A stretch of 64,000 nt of DNA. Origin: Ferruginibacter sp. Its GTDB lineage: Bacteria > Bacteroidota > Bacteroidia > Chitinophagales > Chitinophagaceae. Made by a program: the position numbers and the translations under genes. Of the stretch, positions 8,243-16,059 are shown piece by piece (within the stretch, counting starts at the first letter, position 1; each line of letters opens with the position of its first letter). The stretch is from contig JAHBTP010000001.1 of assembly GCA_019638485.1 (NCBI GenBank), positions 1,364,001 to 1,428,000 on the forward strand, given 5' to 3'. Under the pieces are notes generated by a model, which was not told the DNA's origin, did not search any database, and saw only the letters and a program-made list of their open reading frames with translations.

Positions 8243-10108
8243 ATGCATGACAACGATGTATCATTAAGTGAAGTTCACCAATCAATAGAAACCACAAACA
8301 AAAAAGGCTGGAGAAAAGTATTTTCTTTTCTTGGGCCTGCATACTTAGTAGGAGTTGGTTATATGGACCCGGGCAATTGGGCAACTGATCTTGCCGGAGG
8401 AAGTAAATTTGGATATACGTTGATTTGGGTTTTGTTGATGAGCAACTTGATGGCATTGTTGCTTCAAGGATTATCAGCAAGACTGGGAATTGTTCGTGGA
8501 CGTGATCTAGCTCAAGCGAACCGGGAGACGTATCCTAAAGGAATCAATTTCTTCTTATATATTTTAGCTGAAATAGCCATTGCTGCCACAGATTTAGCGG
8601 AAGTATTAGGTATGGCCATAGGTATTCAATTGCTTACAGGACTACCATTAATTTGGGGTGTTTGCATTACGGTATTAGATACTTTTTTATTACTCTATCT
8701 ACATCGTTTAGGAATGCGAAAAATGGAAGCCTTTATTGTAGCCTTGGTTGCTGTTATTTTTATCTCTTTCCTCATTCAAATTTTTATGGCAAGCCCCGAC
8801 CCTGTTGAGATTGTGCATGGGCTTATTCCGCATAAATTGACAAACGAAGGGCTTTACATCGCATTGGGAATAATAGGTGCCACTGTTATGCCACATAACC
8901 TTTATCTACATTCGGCACTCGTTCAAACCAGAAAAATTGAAAAGAATGATGAAGGGATAAAAAAAGCCATAAAATATAATCGTATTGATTCAACCATTGC
9001 TCTAAATATCGCCTTTTTGGTTAATGCCGGTATTTTAATTTTAGCGGCTACTGTATTTTTTAAAACCGGTAACACACACGTTGCAGAAATAAAAGAAGCA
9101 CATCGTTTATTGCCCGGCTTTTTAGGAAACACTGCGCCAATACTTTTCGCACTTGCGCTAATTGCTGCCGGTCAAAGCTCTACGGTAACGGGTACACTTG
9201 CCGGACAAATCATTATGGAAGGTTACCTCAAGCTGCGTATTAGCCCGATGTTGCGAAGATTGATTACCAGGTTAGCAGCAATTATACCTGCGTTAATTGT
9301 AATATCCATTTACGGAGAGGATGAAGCAGATGCATTATTAATTTTTAGCCAGGTTATTTTAAGTTTACAATTAGGGTTTGCAATTATACCGTTAATTCAT
9401 TTTGTAAGCGACAAGAAAACGATGGGTAAATTTGCAATAAAGCCATTAACAAAAATATTTGCCTGGATAATTACCATCATTCTGATTTACCTCAACTATA
9501 AGATGTTGCAGAATGAAATTTCCGGGTTCATCTCCACTGCCGGTATAGGTTTGAAGATATTAATTGGTGTGGCGGTTTTGGCCTTGGCTGGATTATTATT
9601 GTACATTGTTTTGCATCCATTCATCAATAAGCGAATAACCTTCAGAAATATATTTATGCACCATCATGCTCAGGCAGACCTAAACCTTGAAAAAAAATCT
9701 TTTTCGCGCATTGCTATTGCGGTAGATTTTTCGGCAAAGGATGAGGTGATACTATCGCATGCCCGCACGCAGGGCAATGAACACACGATTTTCTTTATTA
9801 TTCATATTGTTGAAAGTGCATCTGCCTTGTTTATGGGAAAAGACAGCCATGATTATGAAACACGAGCCGATCAGGAAATGCTGGATAATTATATTCAACA
9901 ATTAACTGCGTTAGGTATGCATGTATCCGGTTCGCTGGGTTATCATGAGCGAATAAAAGAAATAGCAAGGATGACAAAAGAATTTGATGCAGACTTATTA
10001 GTAATGGGGACTCATGGTCATAAAGGATTAAAAGATTTCATCTTTGGTTCTACAGTTGATCGGGTTAGGCACAAACTGACGATACCTGTTTTGGTGGTGA
10101 ACATTTAA
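8243..10108 (+). CDS. Nramp divalent metal transporter fused to a UspA domain
   Basis: Residues about 1-460 are an Nramp/MntH-type proton-coupled Mn2+/Fe2+ importer. The metal-site motif of helix 1 is present (GYMDPGNWATDLAGG), and helix 6 has MPHNLYLHSALV. About 11 hydrophobic segments are seen. Residues about 475-621 are a universal stress protein domain with an exact ATP-binding signature G-2X-G-9X-G-S (GTHGHKGLKDFIFGS). Canonical MntH is roughly 410-450 residues, so the tail is an addition, presumably cytoplasmic and possibly sensing nucleotide to regulate uptake (inference). The ATG lies inside a short leader, divergent from the phosphorylase gene. No MntR/Fur box was identified. Confidence 0.92.
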   Translation: MHDNDVSLSEVHQSIETTNKKGWRKVFSFLGPAYLVGVGYMDPGNWATDLAGGSKFGYTLIWVLLMSNLMALLLQGLSARLGIVRGRDLAQANRETYPKGINFFLYILAEIAIAATDLAEVLGMAIGIQLLTGLPLIWGVCITVLDTFLLLYLHRLGMRKMEAFIVALVAVIFISFLIQIFMASPDPVEIVHGLIPHKLTNEGLYIALGIIGATVMPHNLYLHSALVQTRKIEKNDEGIKKAIKYNRIDSTIALNIAFLVNAGILILAATVFFKTGNTHVAEIKEAHRLLPGFLGNTAPILFALALIAAGQSSTVTGTLAGQIIMEGYLKLRISPMLRRLITRLAAIIPALIVISIYGEDEADALLIFSQVILSLQLGFAIIPLIHFVSDKKTMGKFAIKPLTKIFAWIITIILIYLNYKMLQNEISGFISTAGIGLKILIGVAVLALAGLLLYIVLHPFINKRITFRNIFMHHHAQADLNLEKKSFSRIAIAVDFSAKDEVILSHARTQGNEHTIFFIIHIVESASALFMGKDSHDYETRADQEMLDNYIQQLTALGMHVSGSLGYHERIKEIARMTKEFDADLLVMGTHGHKGLKDFIFGSTVDRVRHKLTIPVLVVNI

Positions 10109-10575
10109 TTCAAGGCCTACTTATTATATTTTGCCCAAATATCATTAAATTCGATTTCCGGATTTAACCAACCTCCAAAAACCCAGAAAAGAGAAAGATT
10201 TCAATGCCCCGAAGGTAGCCGGGTTGCTTAGTGTTTTAGCCATTGACTAAATATTAAATTCAATGGAATTTGTGAAGTATTTACAAATAAAAACGAGGCG
10301 GTGTAAAACTAAAAAAATACGATTTAAATTATGTTGAATTTGAAACATTTGGCTCAAGTGTCAAAATAGAAGTTGGAGAAAATTTTATTAAAGAAAATAC
10401 AAAAGAAGTCCCGAAAGGAAAGAGGAAAACTATTGATTTACCAGTGATTCAAGACATGTGTATTAAGTTGGGAATTGGTTAGTTGGGAAGCGCCTCAAAA
10501 GCATAAGCAATGAACGAAATCCACCTAAAAAAAGATGGTTTTTAAAACAACTTAGACTCATTGAGAACAATAAAA
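10109..10575. other. Gene-free left margin of the accessory island with coding-like debris
   Basis: No intact gene is seen. On the minus strand near 10125-10195 a short open stretch ends in FGGWLNPEIEFNDIWAKYNK and a stop. On the plus strand a frame from about 10312 to 10482 ends TIDLPVIQDMCIKLGIG and a stop. Both read like real protein tails but have no start or body, and I do not recognise the families. They are best taken as debris from genes lost at the island boundary. Confidence 0.4.
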
Positions 10576-11097
10576 ATGAGTGAAATCCTAATTTACCAAG
10601 GTTAAAATAATGATTTTCAAATTGAAGTTCAGTTTGAGCACGAAACGATGTGGATTTCGCAAGACCAAATGGTTTCTTTATTTCAAAGAGACCAGTCCGT
10701 AATTTCAAAACATATAAGCAATGTATTTAAAGAGAATGAGTTAGACTCGAAAAGCAATATGCAAAAAATGCATATTGCAAATTCAGACAAACCTGTTGCT
10801 TATTACAGCCTTGATGTAGTTATCTCGGTTGGCAACCGTGTTAAATCACAACAAGGTACACAATTCCGAATTTGGACCACCCAACGCTTAAAGGAATTCC
10901 TTGTCCAGGGCTACTCCATCAACCAAAATCGTTTAAGCGAACTACAACAAACCGTTCCACTCATTCAGAAATCTATCGGTAGCGAAACGACCCTGAATGA
11001 AGCCAAAGGTTTTTTGGAAATCAGCAAACAGTACACATAAAGTTTTGTGTTGCTCAATCAATACGACAGCAACTTTAGTAATCACGAACTCCGTTAA
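10576..11097 (+). pseudogene. Decayed RhuM family gene
   Basis: Read in one frame from the ATG at 10576, the start is MSEILIYQG, then TAA at 10603-10605, then the family sequence continues (FQIEVQFEHETMWISQDQM, SVISKHISNVFKE, YYSLDVVISVGNRVKS, FRIWTTQRLKEFLVQGY). A second in-frame TAA at 11038-11040 is followed by family-like SFVLLNQYDSNF, ending at a third stop at 11095-11097. RhuM proteins are about 330 residues, with an N-terminal DNA-binding-like region and a C-terminal Fic/death-on-curing-like domain that is missing here. The gene is therefore inactive through two nonsense changes and loss of the 3' half. The 390-base stretch from 10648 that remains open is not an independent gene. Confidence 0.8.
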
Positions 11098-11247
11098 GTA
11101 AAAATTAAACTTGAGAGTAAAAAAATAAAAAATATTGGGTCGGTTCTGAAAGCATTTGGGATTGCCTTACTCGTTGTCCGTTTGTTGTATAGTTTGTATG
11201 TCTGTGTTCACATGTCAAAATGGTTTACTTTTTATTGTAAACTTATT

Positions 11248-11457
11248 TCAGGACGAGACAACTACATCAACATCACTTTCTTCATAGACATTTGTATCAT
11301 TCTTGTATGAGCCTTGCAAATACACCTTGAATTTTACTTCTTCTGGAAATCCTTTGTAACTTGCAATAGCATTCTTAACCGAATTTCCTGTGTTTGCTGA
11401 ATTTGTTATTGACCCTTGATGGCTCCACGTACCTAATTGTGCTTCTGATATTGCCAT
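11248..11457 (-). pseudogene. Truncated CBASS-type nucleotidyltransferase (CD-NTase) stump
   Basis: 69 residues with the N-terminal signature of CD-NTases, the cyclic-oligonucleotide synthases of CBASS anti-phage systems. MAISEAQLGTWSHQGSI is the opening helix, and YLQGSYKNDTNVYEESDVDVVV holds the GS motif and the first two metal-binding aspartates (DVD). A stop follows at once (SS-stop), whereas complete enzymes are about 300-400 residues and need a third acidic residue further on. It starts 10 bases after the hsdR stop in the same direction, so it was probably the next gene of the defence operon. No effector, Cap2 or Cap3 genes are found downstream; the remaining 150 bases contain nothing recognisable. 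Confidence 0.8.
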
Positions 11458-11467
11458 ACTCTATCTT

Positions 11468-14400
11468 TTAGGCTGCCGTTCGGAGTATTTCCCTCAGCAT
11501 TTTGTAGGCACTTTGATTTATAAATCCCTGTATGTTTTCTTGTGTCAATTCTCCGTAGTGTTGCGGTGAATGGTTGATGATGTAGTCGGTATAGAGTTTG
11601 TCCATAATGCTCTTAATCACCAAATCATAAACCTGCCTTTCGTCCTGGGTCAGGTTGTTCTTGATGGTTGTTTTAAGGTCATTATCTTTTTGTAAGGCTT
11701 GCAGATAGTTTTCTACTACTGAAACTCCTTCGGGTGAAACCCTTTCTTTGAAACGAAGATTGATGGCTATTACTACTTCTTCAACGGTTGCCATTGGTCT
11801 TACGCTGGTAATGTTACCACCGCCACTGTTTCCGCCTTCATCATCATCGCCTCCGCCTTCGGGTTCCTGAACACCTTCTGATATTTTCTCAATGTCAAAT
11901 GCTTTCAGTTTCACTTTTGCAATTTCTGCTTCCAAATCTTCTGCACTCATTGTCGGGTCGAGTTTCTTGTAAAGAAGTGTAGCGAAGATGTTGAAGTCAA
12001 TCAGGATTTTGTCTTTGAAACGCAAACGGAATAAAGCACGGATATATCCAAACAAACTCACATAGCGGGCAAGCAAGGTTCTGAATTCTCGTTGCCAGTC
12101 GCTGTCTGCTTTGGCTTGCAGTATGCCTTTTATTTTGGTTAGTAATACCGATAGGGGAACTACGTCAACAGGATTTTCGCTGTTGAAAAGCTTTACACAT
12201 TCTTCCACATCTTCCATCGTAAAAATGCCACGTTTCAGCAACTCGTCTTTGATTTTATATAAATCATCGGGATTGGCTTCTTTGTGACTTTCTACATTGC
12301 TTTGATATTTGCGAAATGCCTTGATGATTTTGTCGTACGAGTTGGTAAAGTCGACAGTAAGGGTATCGAATTTCTTTCCAGGATATATTCTATTCAATCT
12401 GCTGATGGTTTGCACGGCATTGCGGTCTTGCAGGGCTTTATCCAGAAACATAGTGTGCAGCATTTTTTCGCTGAAACCAACCTGAAACTTATTAGCCACA
12501 ATCAGAAAACGAATGTCAGCACCTTTCTCAAAACATTCTTCAATTTTTACATTTTGTGGATTGTTACTTTTGTTCATTTCGGTTTCCGAATAGAACGTGC
12601 CGTTGTGGTTGATTTGTCCGCTAAAGGCAACCAGCGTTTCCCATTTCAATCCCCGTTTTTTCAGTTCTTCGTCCAGATGAAGTTTGTATTTCACAGCACT
12701 CAATCGGCTGGAAGTTACAATCATTGATTTGGCCTTGCCTTCAATCTTGTTAGCTGTGCGGTCTTTGAAAATCGAAACAATGATTTTGCATTTTTCCTTG
12801 ATGACTTCATCATCTTCAAAGGCTTTCAGTTTCAATGCACGGTAAACCTGCAAAGTGGGATATTCATTCTGCTGATGGTCGTCAGGCAGTTTGTAGTTCA
12901 GTTCGTAAAGGGTTTCGTAAGTGATGATGTTTTTTGCAACGTCCATTATGTAGCCTTCGGCAATGGCTTCATCCATACTATACACATCAAAGGCACGACC
13001 TTCTTTGCCAAAGTGCTGAATGGTTTTATCGCTTGGTGTGGCGGTAAGTGCAATAAAGCAAAGGTTCGGAAATTCTTTTCTTGCAATTTCATCAATCAGT
13101 TCTTCCTGCTCGTCATCTTCTTCCTCTACTTTTTGCTGAATGGTTTGCCCAGTGGCTTCATCAAAAACGTCCACCATTTTTTCGTGGAGCTTGCCTTCCT
13201 GATTGGTGTGTGCTTCGTCTATAATGAAGCAAATGTTTTTCCCTGACTGGTCGGCAAGGTCTTTCAAAAATGAAAACTTGTGTAGAATGGTAACAATGAC
13301 CGGTGCATTGATGGGGATTTCAGGATTACGGTAATTCTCTAATCGTTCGCCCAACGCCAACCGAACATCGTTACTCTTTTTGCAATACGCCACCACGCCT
13401 GTTTGACCAATGGCTTTTAAAAAGTCTTTGCTGATTTGGTCGTCAAGGTTGATGCGGTGCGTAAGGATAATGATGTGGTCAAATACCTTTTGGTTTTTTA
13501 CGTGCAGGTTTCGTAGGTTTTGCACTAGCCAAACAATGGTATTACTTTTTCCGCTTCCTGCACTATGCTGTATCAGGTAGCGAAGGTTCAGCGTTTTCTT
13601 TTTGCGGTAATGTTCGGTAATGTCATCGTAAACGCGTTTTACGCAACGCTGCTGGTGGTAACGTGGGAAAATCCAGCCCTGTGTGCTGCCATACAGGTAG
13701 CGTTCAATGAAATTAAGTACACTGTCGGGAGCCAGAATTTCATTATACAGGTATTGTACGGCATAATCGTCACCGCTTATTTTCTGATTGAGCAAACCTG
13801 TGTTAAATTCCCTGAAATCGTCTTTGGTAGGTGGCTTGCTGAATGTGGTGGCGATTTTTGCTTTCTCGTCATCGCTGGCTATATGCACAAAGGCACGGTA
13901 AAAAATGGGGCGTTGGGTGTCTCGTTCGCAGTATTGGTTTACGGCATCCAGTACATTTTGTTTGGAAAGGGTGTGTTTGAGTTCAAGGGTGATGATGGCA
14001 AAGCCGTTCAGGCAAACCGCAATATCAATGCTTTGGCGGTCGTCTTCTTCTTGCCTTGCATTAGCGGCACTGGTAAAATGATACTGACGGATAACGCTAA
14101 ATATGTTTTTCTTGGCAAGTTCTTCTTGATGTTTGTTGTCGCTGCGTTCGGGCTTGAAATAAAGTAAATCCAATGTGTGCTGACTGTTCACTTTCAGCCC
14201 ATCACGAAGCAACTGGAACAAAGGTTTTTCCTGCAATTGTTCGGTAATCTTTTTGCCTAAATCTTTCTTCCAGTCGTAGCCCAATTCTGCTTTTACTGCT
14301 TGCAGGGTAGGACGTTGGGTATCTTCCCAAAACTGTTCTAACCTGTCCCAATGGATGCAGTTTTCCTTGTCCACCGTTATTTCACTATCACGAAAAATGC

Positions 14401-14479
14401 GGTAGCCCCATTTTGTATCTAACTGATGACAAAAATGGTCTTCAAATACTCGTTCCCAATCTTTACGCTGTTTACTCAT
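11468..14479 (-). CDS. hsdR: Type I restriction endonuclease subunit R
   Basis: The ATP-dependent translocase/nuclease subunit of a type I restriction-modification complex. The N-terminal PDDEXK nuclease core is IDIAVCLNGFAIITLELKH. SF2 motor motifs follow: Walker A HSAGSGKSNT, DEAH in FIIDEAHTNQ, motif III ALTATPSD, and later VGFSEKMLHTMFLDK and QTISRLNRIYPGK. A glycine/aspartate-rich linker (GGGDDDEGGNSGGG) precedes the C-terminal helical region. I chose the ATG at 14479 (MSKQRKDWERVFEDHF), which overlaps the preceding gene's stop by 8 bases; an upstream ATG at 14518 would add 13 residues inside that gene. About 1003 residues is usual for the family. It appears intact. Confidence 0.95.
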   Translation of the reverse strand: MSKQRKDWERVFEDHFCHQLDTKWGYRIFRDSEITVDKENCIHWDRLEQFWEDTQRPTLQAVKAELGYDWKKDLGKKITEQLQEKPLFQLLRDGLKVNSQHTLDLLYFKPERSDNKHQEELAKKNIFSVIRQYHFTSAANARQEEDDRQSIDIAVCLNGFAIITLELKHTLSKQNVLDAVNQYCERDTQRPIFYRAFVHIASDDEKAKIATTFSKPPTKDDFREFNTGLLNQKISGDDYAVQYLYNEILAPDSVLNFIERYLYGSTQGWIFPRYHQQRCVKRVYDDITEHYRKKKTLNLRYLIQHSAGSGKSNTIVWLVQNLRNLHVKNQKVFDHIIILTHRINLDDQISKDFLKAIGQTGVVAYCKKSNDVRLALGERLENYRNPEIPINAPVIVTILHKFSFLKDLADQSGKNICFIIDEAHTNQEGKLHEKMVDVFDEATGQTIQQKVEEEDDEQEELIDEIARKEFPNLCFIALTATPSDKTIQHFGKEGRAFDVYSMDEAIAEGYIMDVAKNIITYETLYELNYKLPDDHQQNEYPTLQVYRALKLKAFEDDEVIKEKCKIIVSIFKDRTANKIEGKAKSMIVTSSRLSAVKYKLHLDEELKKRGLKWETLVAFSGQINHNGTFYSETEMNKSNNPQNVKIEECFEKGADIRFLIVANKFQVGFSEKMLHTMFLDKALQDRNAVQTISRLNRIYPGKKFDTLTVDFTNSYDKIIKAFRKYQSNVESHKEANPDDLYKIKDELLKRGIFTMEDVEECVKLFNSENPVDVVPLSVLLTKIKGILQAKADSDWQREFRTLLARYVSLFGYIRALFRLRFKDKILIDFNIFATLLYKKLDPTMSAEDLEAEIAKVKLKAFDIEKISEGVQEPEGGGDDDEGGNSGGGNITSVRPMATVEEVVIAINLRFKERVSPEGVSVVENYLQALQKDNDLKTTIKNNLTQDERQVYDLVIKSIMDKLYTDYIINHSPQHYGELTQENIQGFINQSAYKMLREILRTAA

Positions 14480-15518
14480 CGGCTTCGCTTTTTGAGTTGA
14501 GCAATCTTGCACGTGCATTTTCTATTGCCTGGTGCAGTTTTTGTTTCAAAAGTTTTTTATCAGGAAGCAGGGTGAGGTACTCCGCTACTTTAATATTGCT
14601 TTTATCCAATTGCATTAATTCCACATGTTCTTCGTTTTTGCCCGAACAAAGAATCAAGCCTATCGGTTGATTTTCGCCTTCCACCATTTCGTATTTCTCA
14701 AGGTAACGCAGGTACAACTCCATCTGACCTTTAAATCCAGCTTCAAAATCACCTAATTTAAGGTCAATGGCTATAAGGCATTTCAGCCTGCGGTGATAGA
14801 AAAGCAAGTCTATTTTGTAATCACGGTTATCAATCGTGATGCGTTTTTGACGAGCCATGAAGGCAAAGTCATTGCCAAGTTCAATGATAAATCGCTGTAA
14901 ATCTGCTACAATTGCTGATTCAAGGTCTTTTTCAGAATAAGTGTCTTTCAGCCCAAGAAAATCAAGAAAATAAGGGTCCCTGAATATCAGTTCCGGACTC
15001 ATTTCCTGCCCGGTTTTTAGGGTGTTCAATTCATTTTGAATGGTCAGTTTAGGCTTTTTGCTGATGGCGGTACGTTCGTAGAGCATAGACTGTATGCGTT
15101 CCCGGAATGTGCGTACACTCCATTTTTCGTTAATACACATTCGAATATAAAATTCTCTCTTTAATGGATCATGTATGGGTATAAGCGCAATGATATGGGT
15201 CCAGCTTAATTGTCGTATCAGTGATACGACCATCTTTTCATCCGGAAAAACTTCTGCAAATTGCATCATATTGAAGATGTTGCGCCTTGAAAACCCTTTC
15301 CCGTACTCTATTTGCAATTGTGCAGACAGTGATTGCACAATCTTTTCACCATAATCGGCTCTATTATTTTGCAGTATATCCTGCTTAATGGTTTTCCCAA
15401 TTTGCCAATACAGCATACTCATAGTGGCATTCACAACCACCGCAACCTGCTGACGGCTCTCCTCTATGAGTTGCCTGATGGAGACAAGTAACGCTGTGTT
15501 ATCAATTTCTTTACCCAT
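14472..15518 (-). CDS. DUF1016/YhcG-type PDDEXK nuclease domain protein
   Basis: 348 residues. The N-terminal DUF1016 region begins with LVSIRQLIEESRQQVAVVVN and MLYWQIGKTIKQDIL, and the C-terminal PDDEXK-like domain has YKIDLLFYHRRLKCLIAIDLKLGDFEAG, giving the D...(D/E)xK metal-binding pattern. Such proteins are common beside type I systems and are proposed to be nucleases; a defined role is not established. Its ATG is one base beyond the arm of a repeat copy at 15520, and its stop overlaps hsdR, so it sits in the same transcript. It may assist or replace HsdR nuclease function (inference). Confidence 0.85.
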   Translation of the reverse strand: MGKEIDNTALLVSIRQLIEESRQQVAVVVNATMSMLYWQIGKTIKQDILQNNRADYGEKIVQSLSAQLQIEYGKGFSRRNIFNMMQFAEVFPDEKMVVSLIRQLSWTHIIALIPIHDPLKREFYIRMCINEKWSVRTFRERIQSMLYERTAISKKPKLTIQNELNTLKTGQEMSPELIFRDPYFLDFLGLKDTYSEKDLESAIVADLQRFIIELGNDFAFMARQKRITIDNRDYKIDLLFYHRRLKCLIAIDLKLGDFEAGFKGQMELYLRYLEKYEMVEGENQPIGLILCSGKNEEHVELMQLDKSNIKVAEYLTLLPDKKLLKQKLHQAIENARARLLNSKSEADE

Positions 15519-15519
15519 T

Positions 15520-15561
15520 GTCTGAACCTTGATTTGCCTGATTTAAGGATTACTTGATTTT
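15520..15561. repeat. Partial copy (C) of the hsd-locus palindromic repeat
   Basis: Begins with GTCTGAACCTTGATTT (15520-15535), identical to the arm of copy A at 15974-15989 in the same orientation, followed by GCCTGAT and GGATTACTTGATTTT motifs also seen in the other copies. It spans the gap between the DUF1016 start codon and the end of the GxxExxY gene, and encodes the last residues (KSSNP-stop) of the latter. Confidence 0.75.
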
Positions 15562-15932
15562 AAGAGTTTGTTGTTGTGAACCCGCTTAAATTCCAAACTT
15601 CTTGAACCAAAATTTATCAGTAATCCAATTTCCATTTTATACGCTTCTAAATAATTCATTGCCTGCGCCAGGTGAACGTCTTCTAACTTAATGAGGGCTT
15701 TAAGTTCCACCATGACGAATCCTTCAACAAAAAAGTCAACGCGCCTTGTTCCTATCTGTTCCTCTCTATAAAATATCGGCATTTCCATTTCTCGTTGAGA
15801 ATCCAAACCGTCGTATTGCATTTCAATCTGCAAAGCCCGCTGATAAATCACTTCCTGAAAACCGTTACCCAATGCAGAATGAACCCGCATTGCACAACCA
15901 ATAATCCTTTTTGTAATTTCTTCATGTTTCAT
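15543..15932 (-). CDS. GxxExxY family protein
   Basis: 129 residues with the eponymous motif in LGNGFQEVIYQRAL near residue 21. A PDDEXK-like core follows: RRVDFFVEGFVMVELKALIKLEDVHLAQAMNYLEAYKMEIGLLINFGSRSLEFKR, consistent with a small nuclease-like fold. The function of the family is unknown; it occurs in many copies in Bacteroidota and Leptospira, often embedded in or beside other genes (established, from memory). Here it sits between hsdS and the DUF1016 gene, bracketed by direct 16-base repeats at 15520 and 15974, as though carried in as a cassette. Its C-terminal residues come from the repeat itself. Confidence 0.85.
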   Translation of the reverse strand: MKHEEITKRIIGCAMRVHSALGNGFQEVIYQRALQIEMQYDGLDSQREMEMPIFYREEQIGTRRVDFFVEGFVMVELKALIKLEDVHLAQAMNYLEAYKMEIGLLINFGSRSLEFKRVHNNKLLKSSNP

Positions 15933-15973
15933 TTAGTTCGTTTTAACAAAGTTAATCTTGCAATCCTTCAACT

Positions 15974-16059
15974 GTCTGAACCTTGATTTATGGGATTTGC
16001 CTGATAACTTGATTTTTTTATCACGGTAATCCTATCATCCTTCTAATCACAGTTCAGAC
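15974..16059. repeat. Complete copy (A) of the hsd-locus palindromic repeat
   Basis: An 86-bp imperfect palindrome: left arm GTCTGAACCTTGATT (15974-15988) pairs with AATCACAGTTCAGAC (16045-16059) at 13 of 15 positions. Its first 35 bases match the reverse complement of 16716-16750 inside hsdS with two differences. The right arm supplies the last codons and stop of hsdS (VSEL-stop). Confidence 0.85.

Noticed and set aside
10648..11040. Complete 130-residue RhuM-like gene
   Set aside because: Family sequence continues in frame on both sides past stop codons, so this is the middle of a decayed gene.
13565..14167. A 200-codon open frame on the plus strand opposite hsdR
   Set aside because: It lies wholly antisense to conserved hsdR sequence, has a hydrophobic phenylalanine/valine-rich composition typical of reverse-strand readings, and matches no family.
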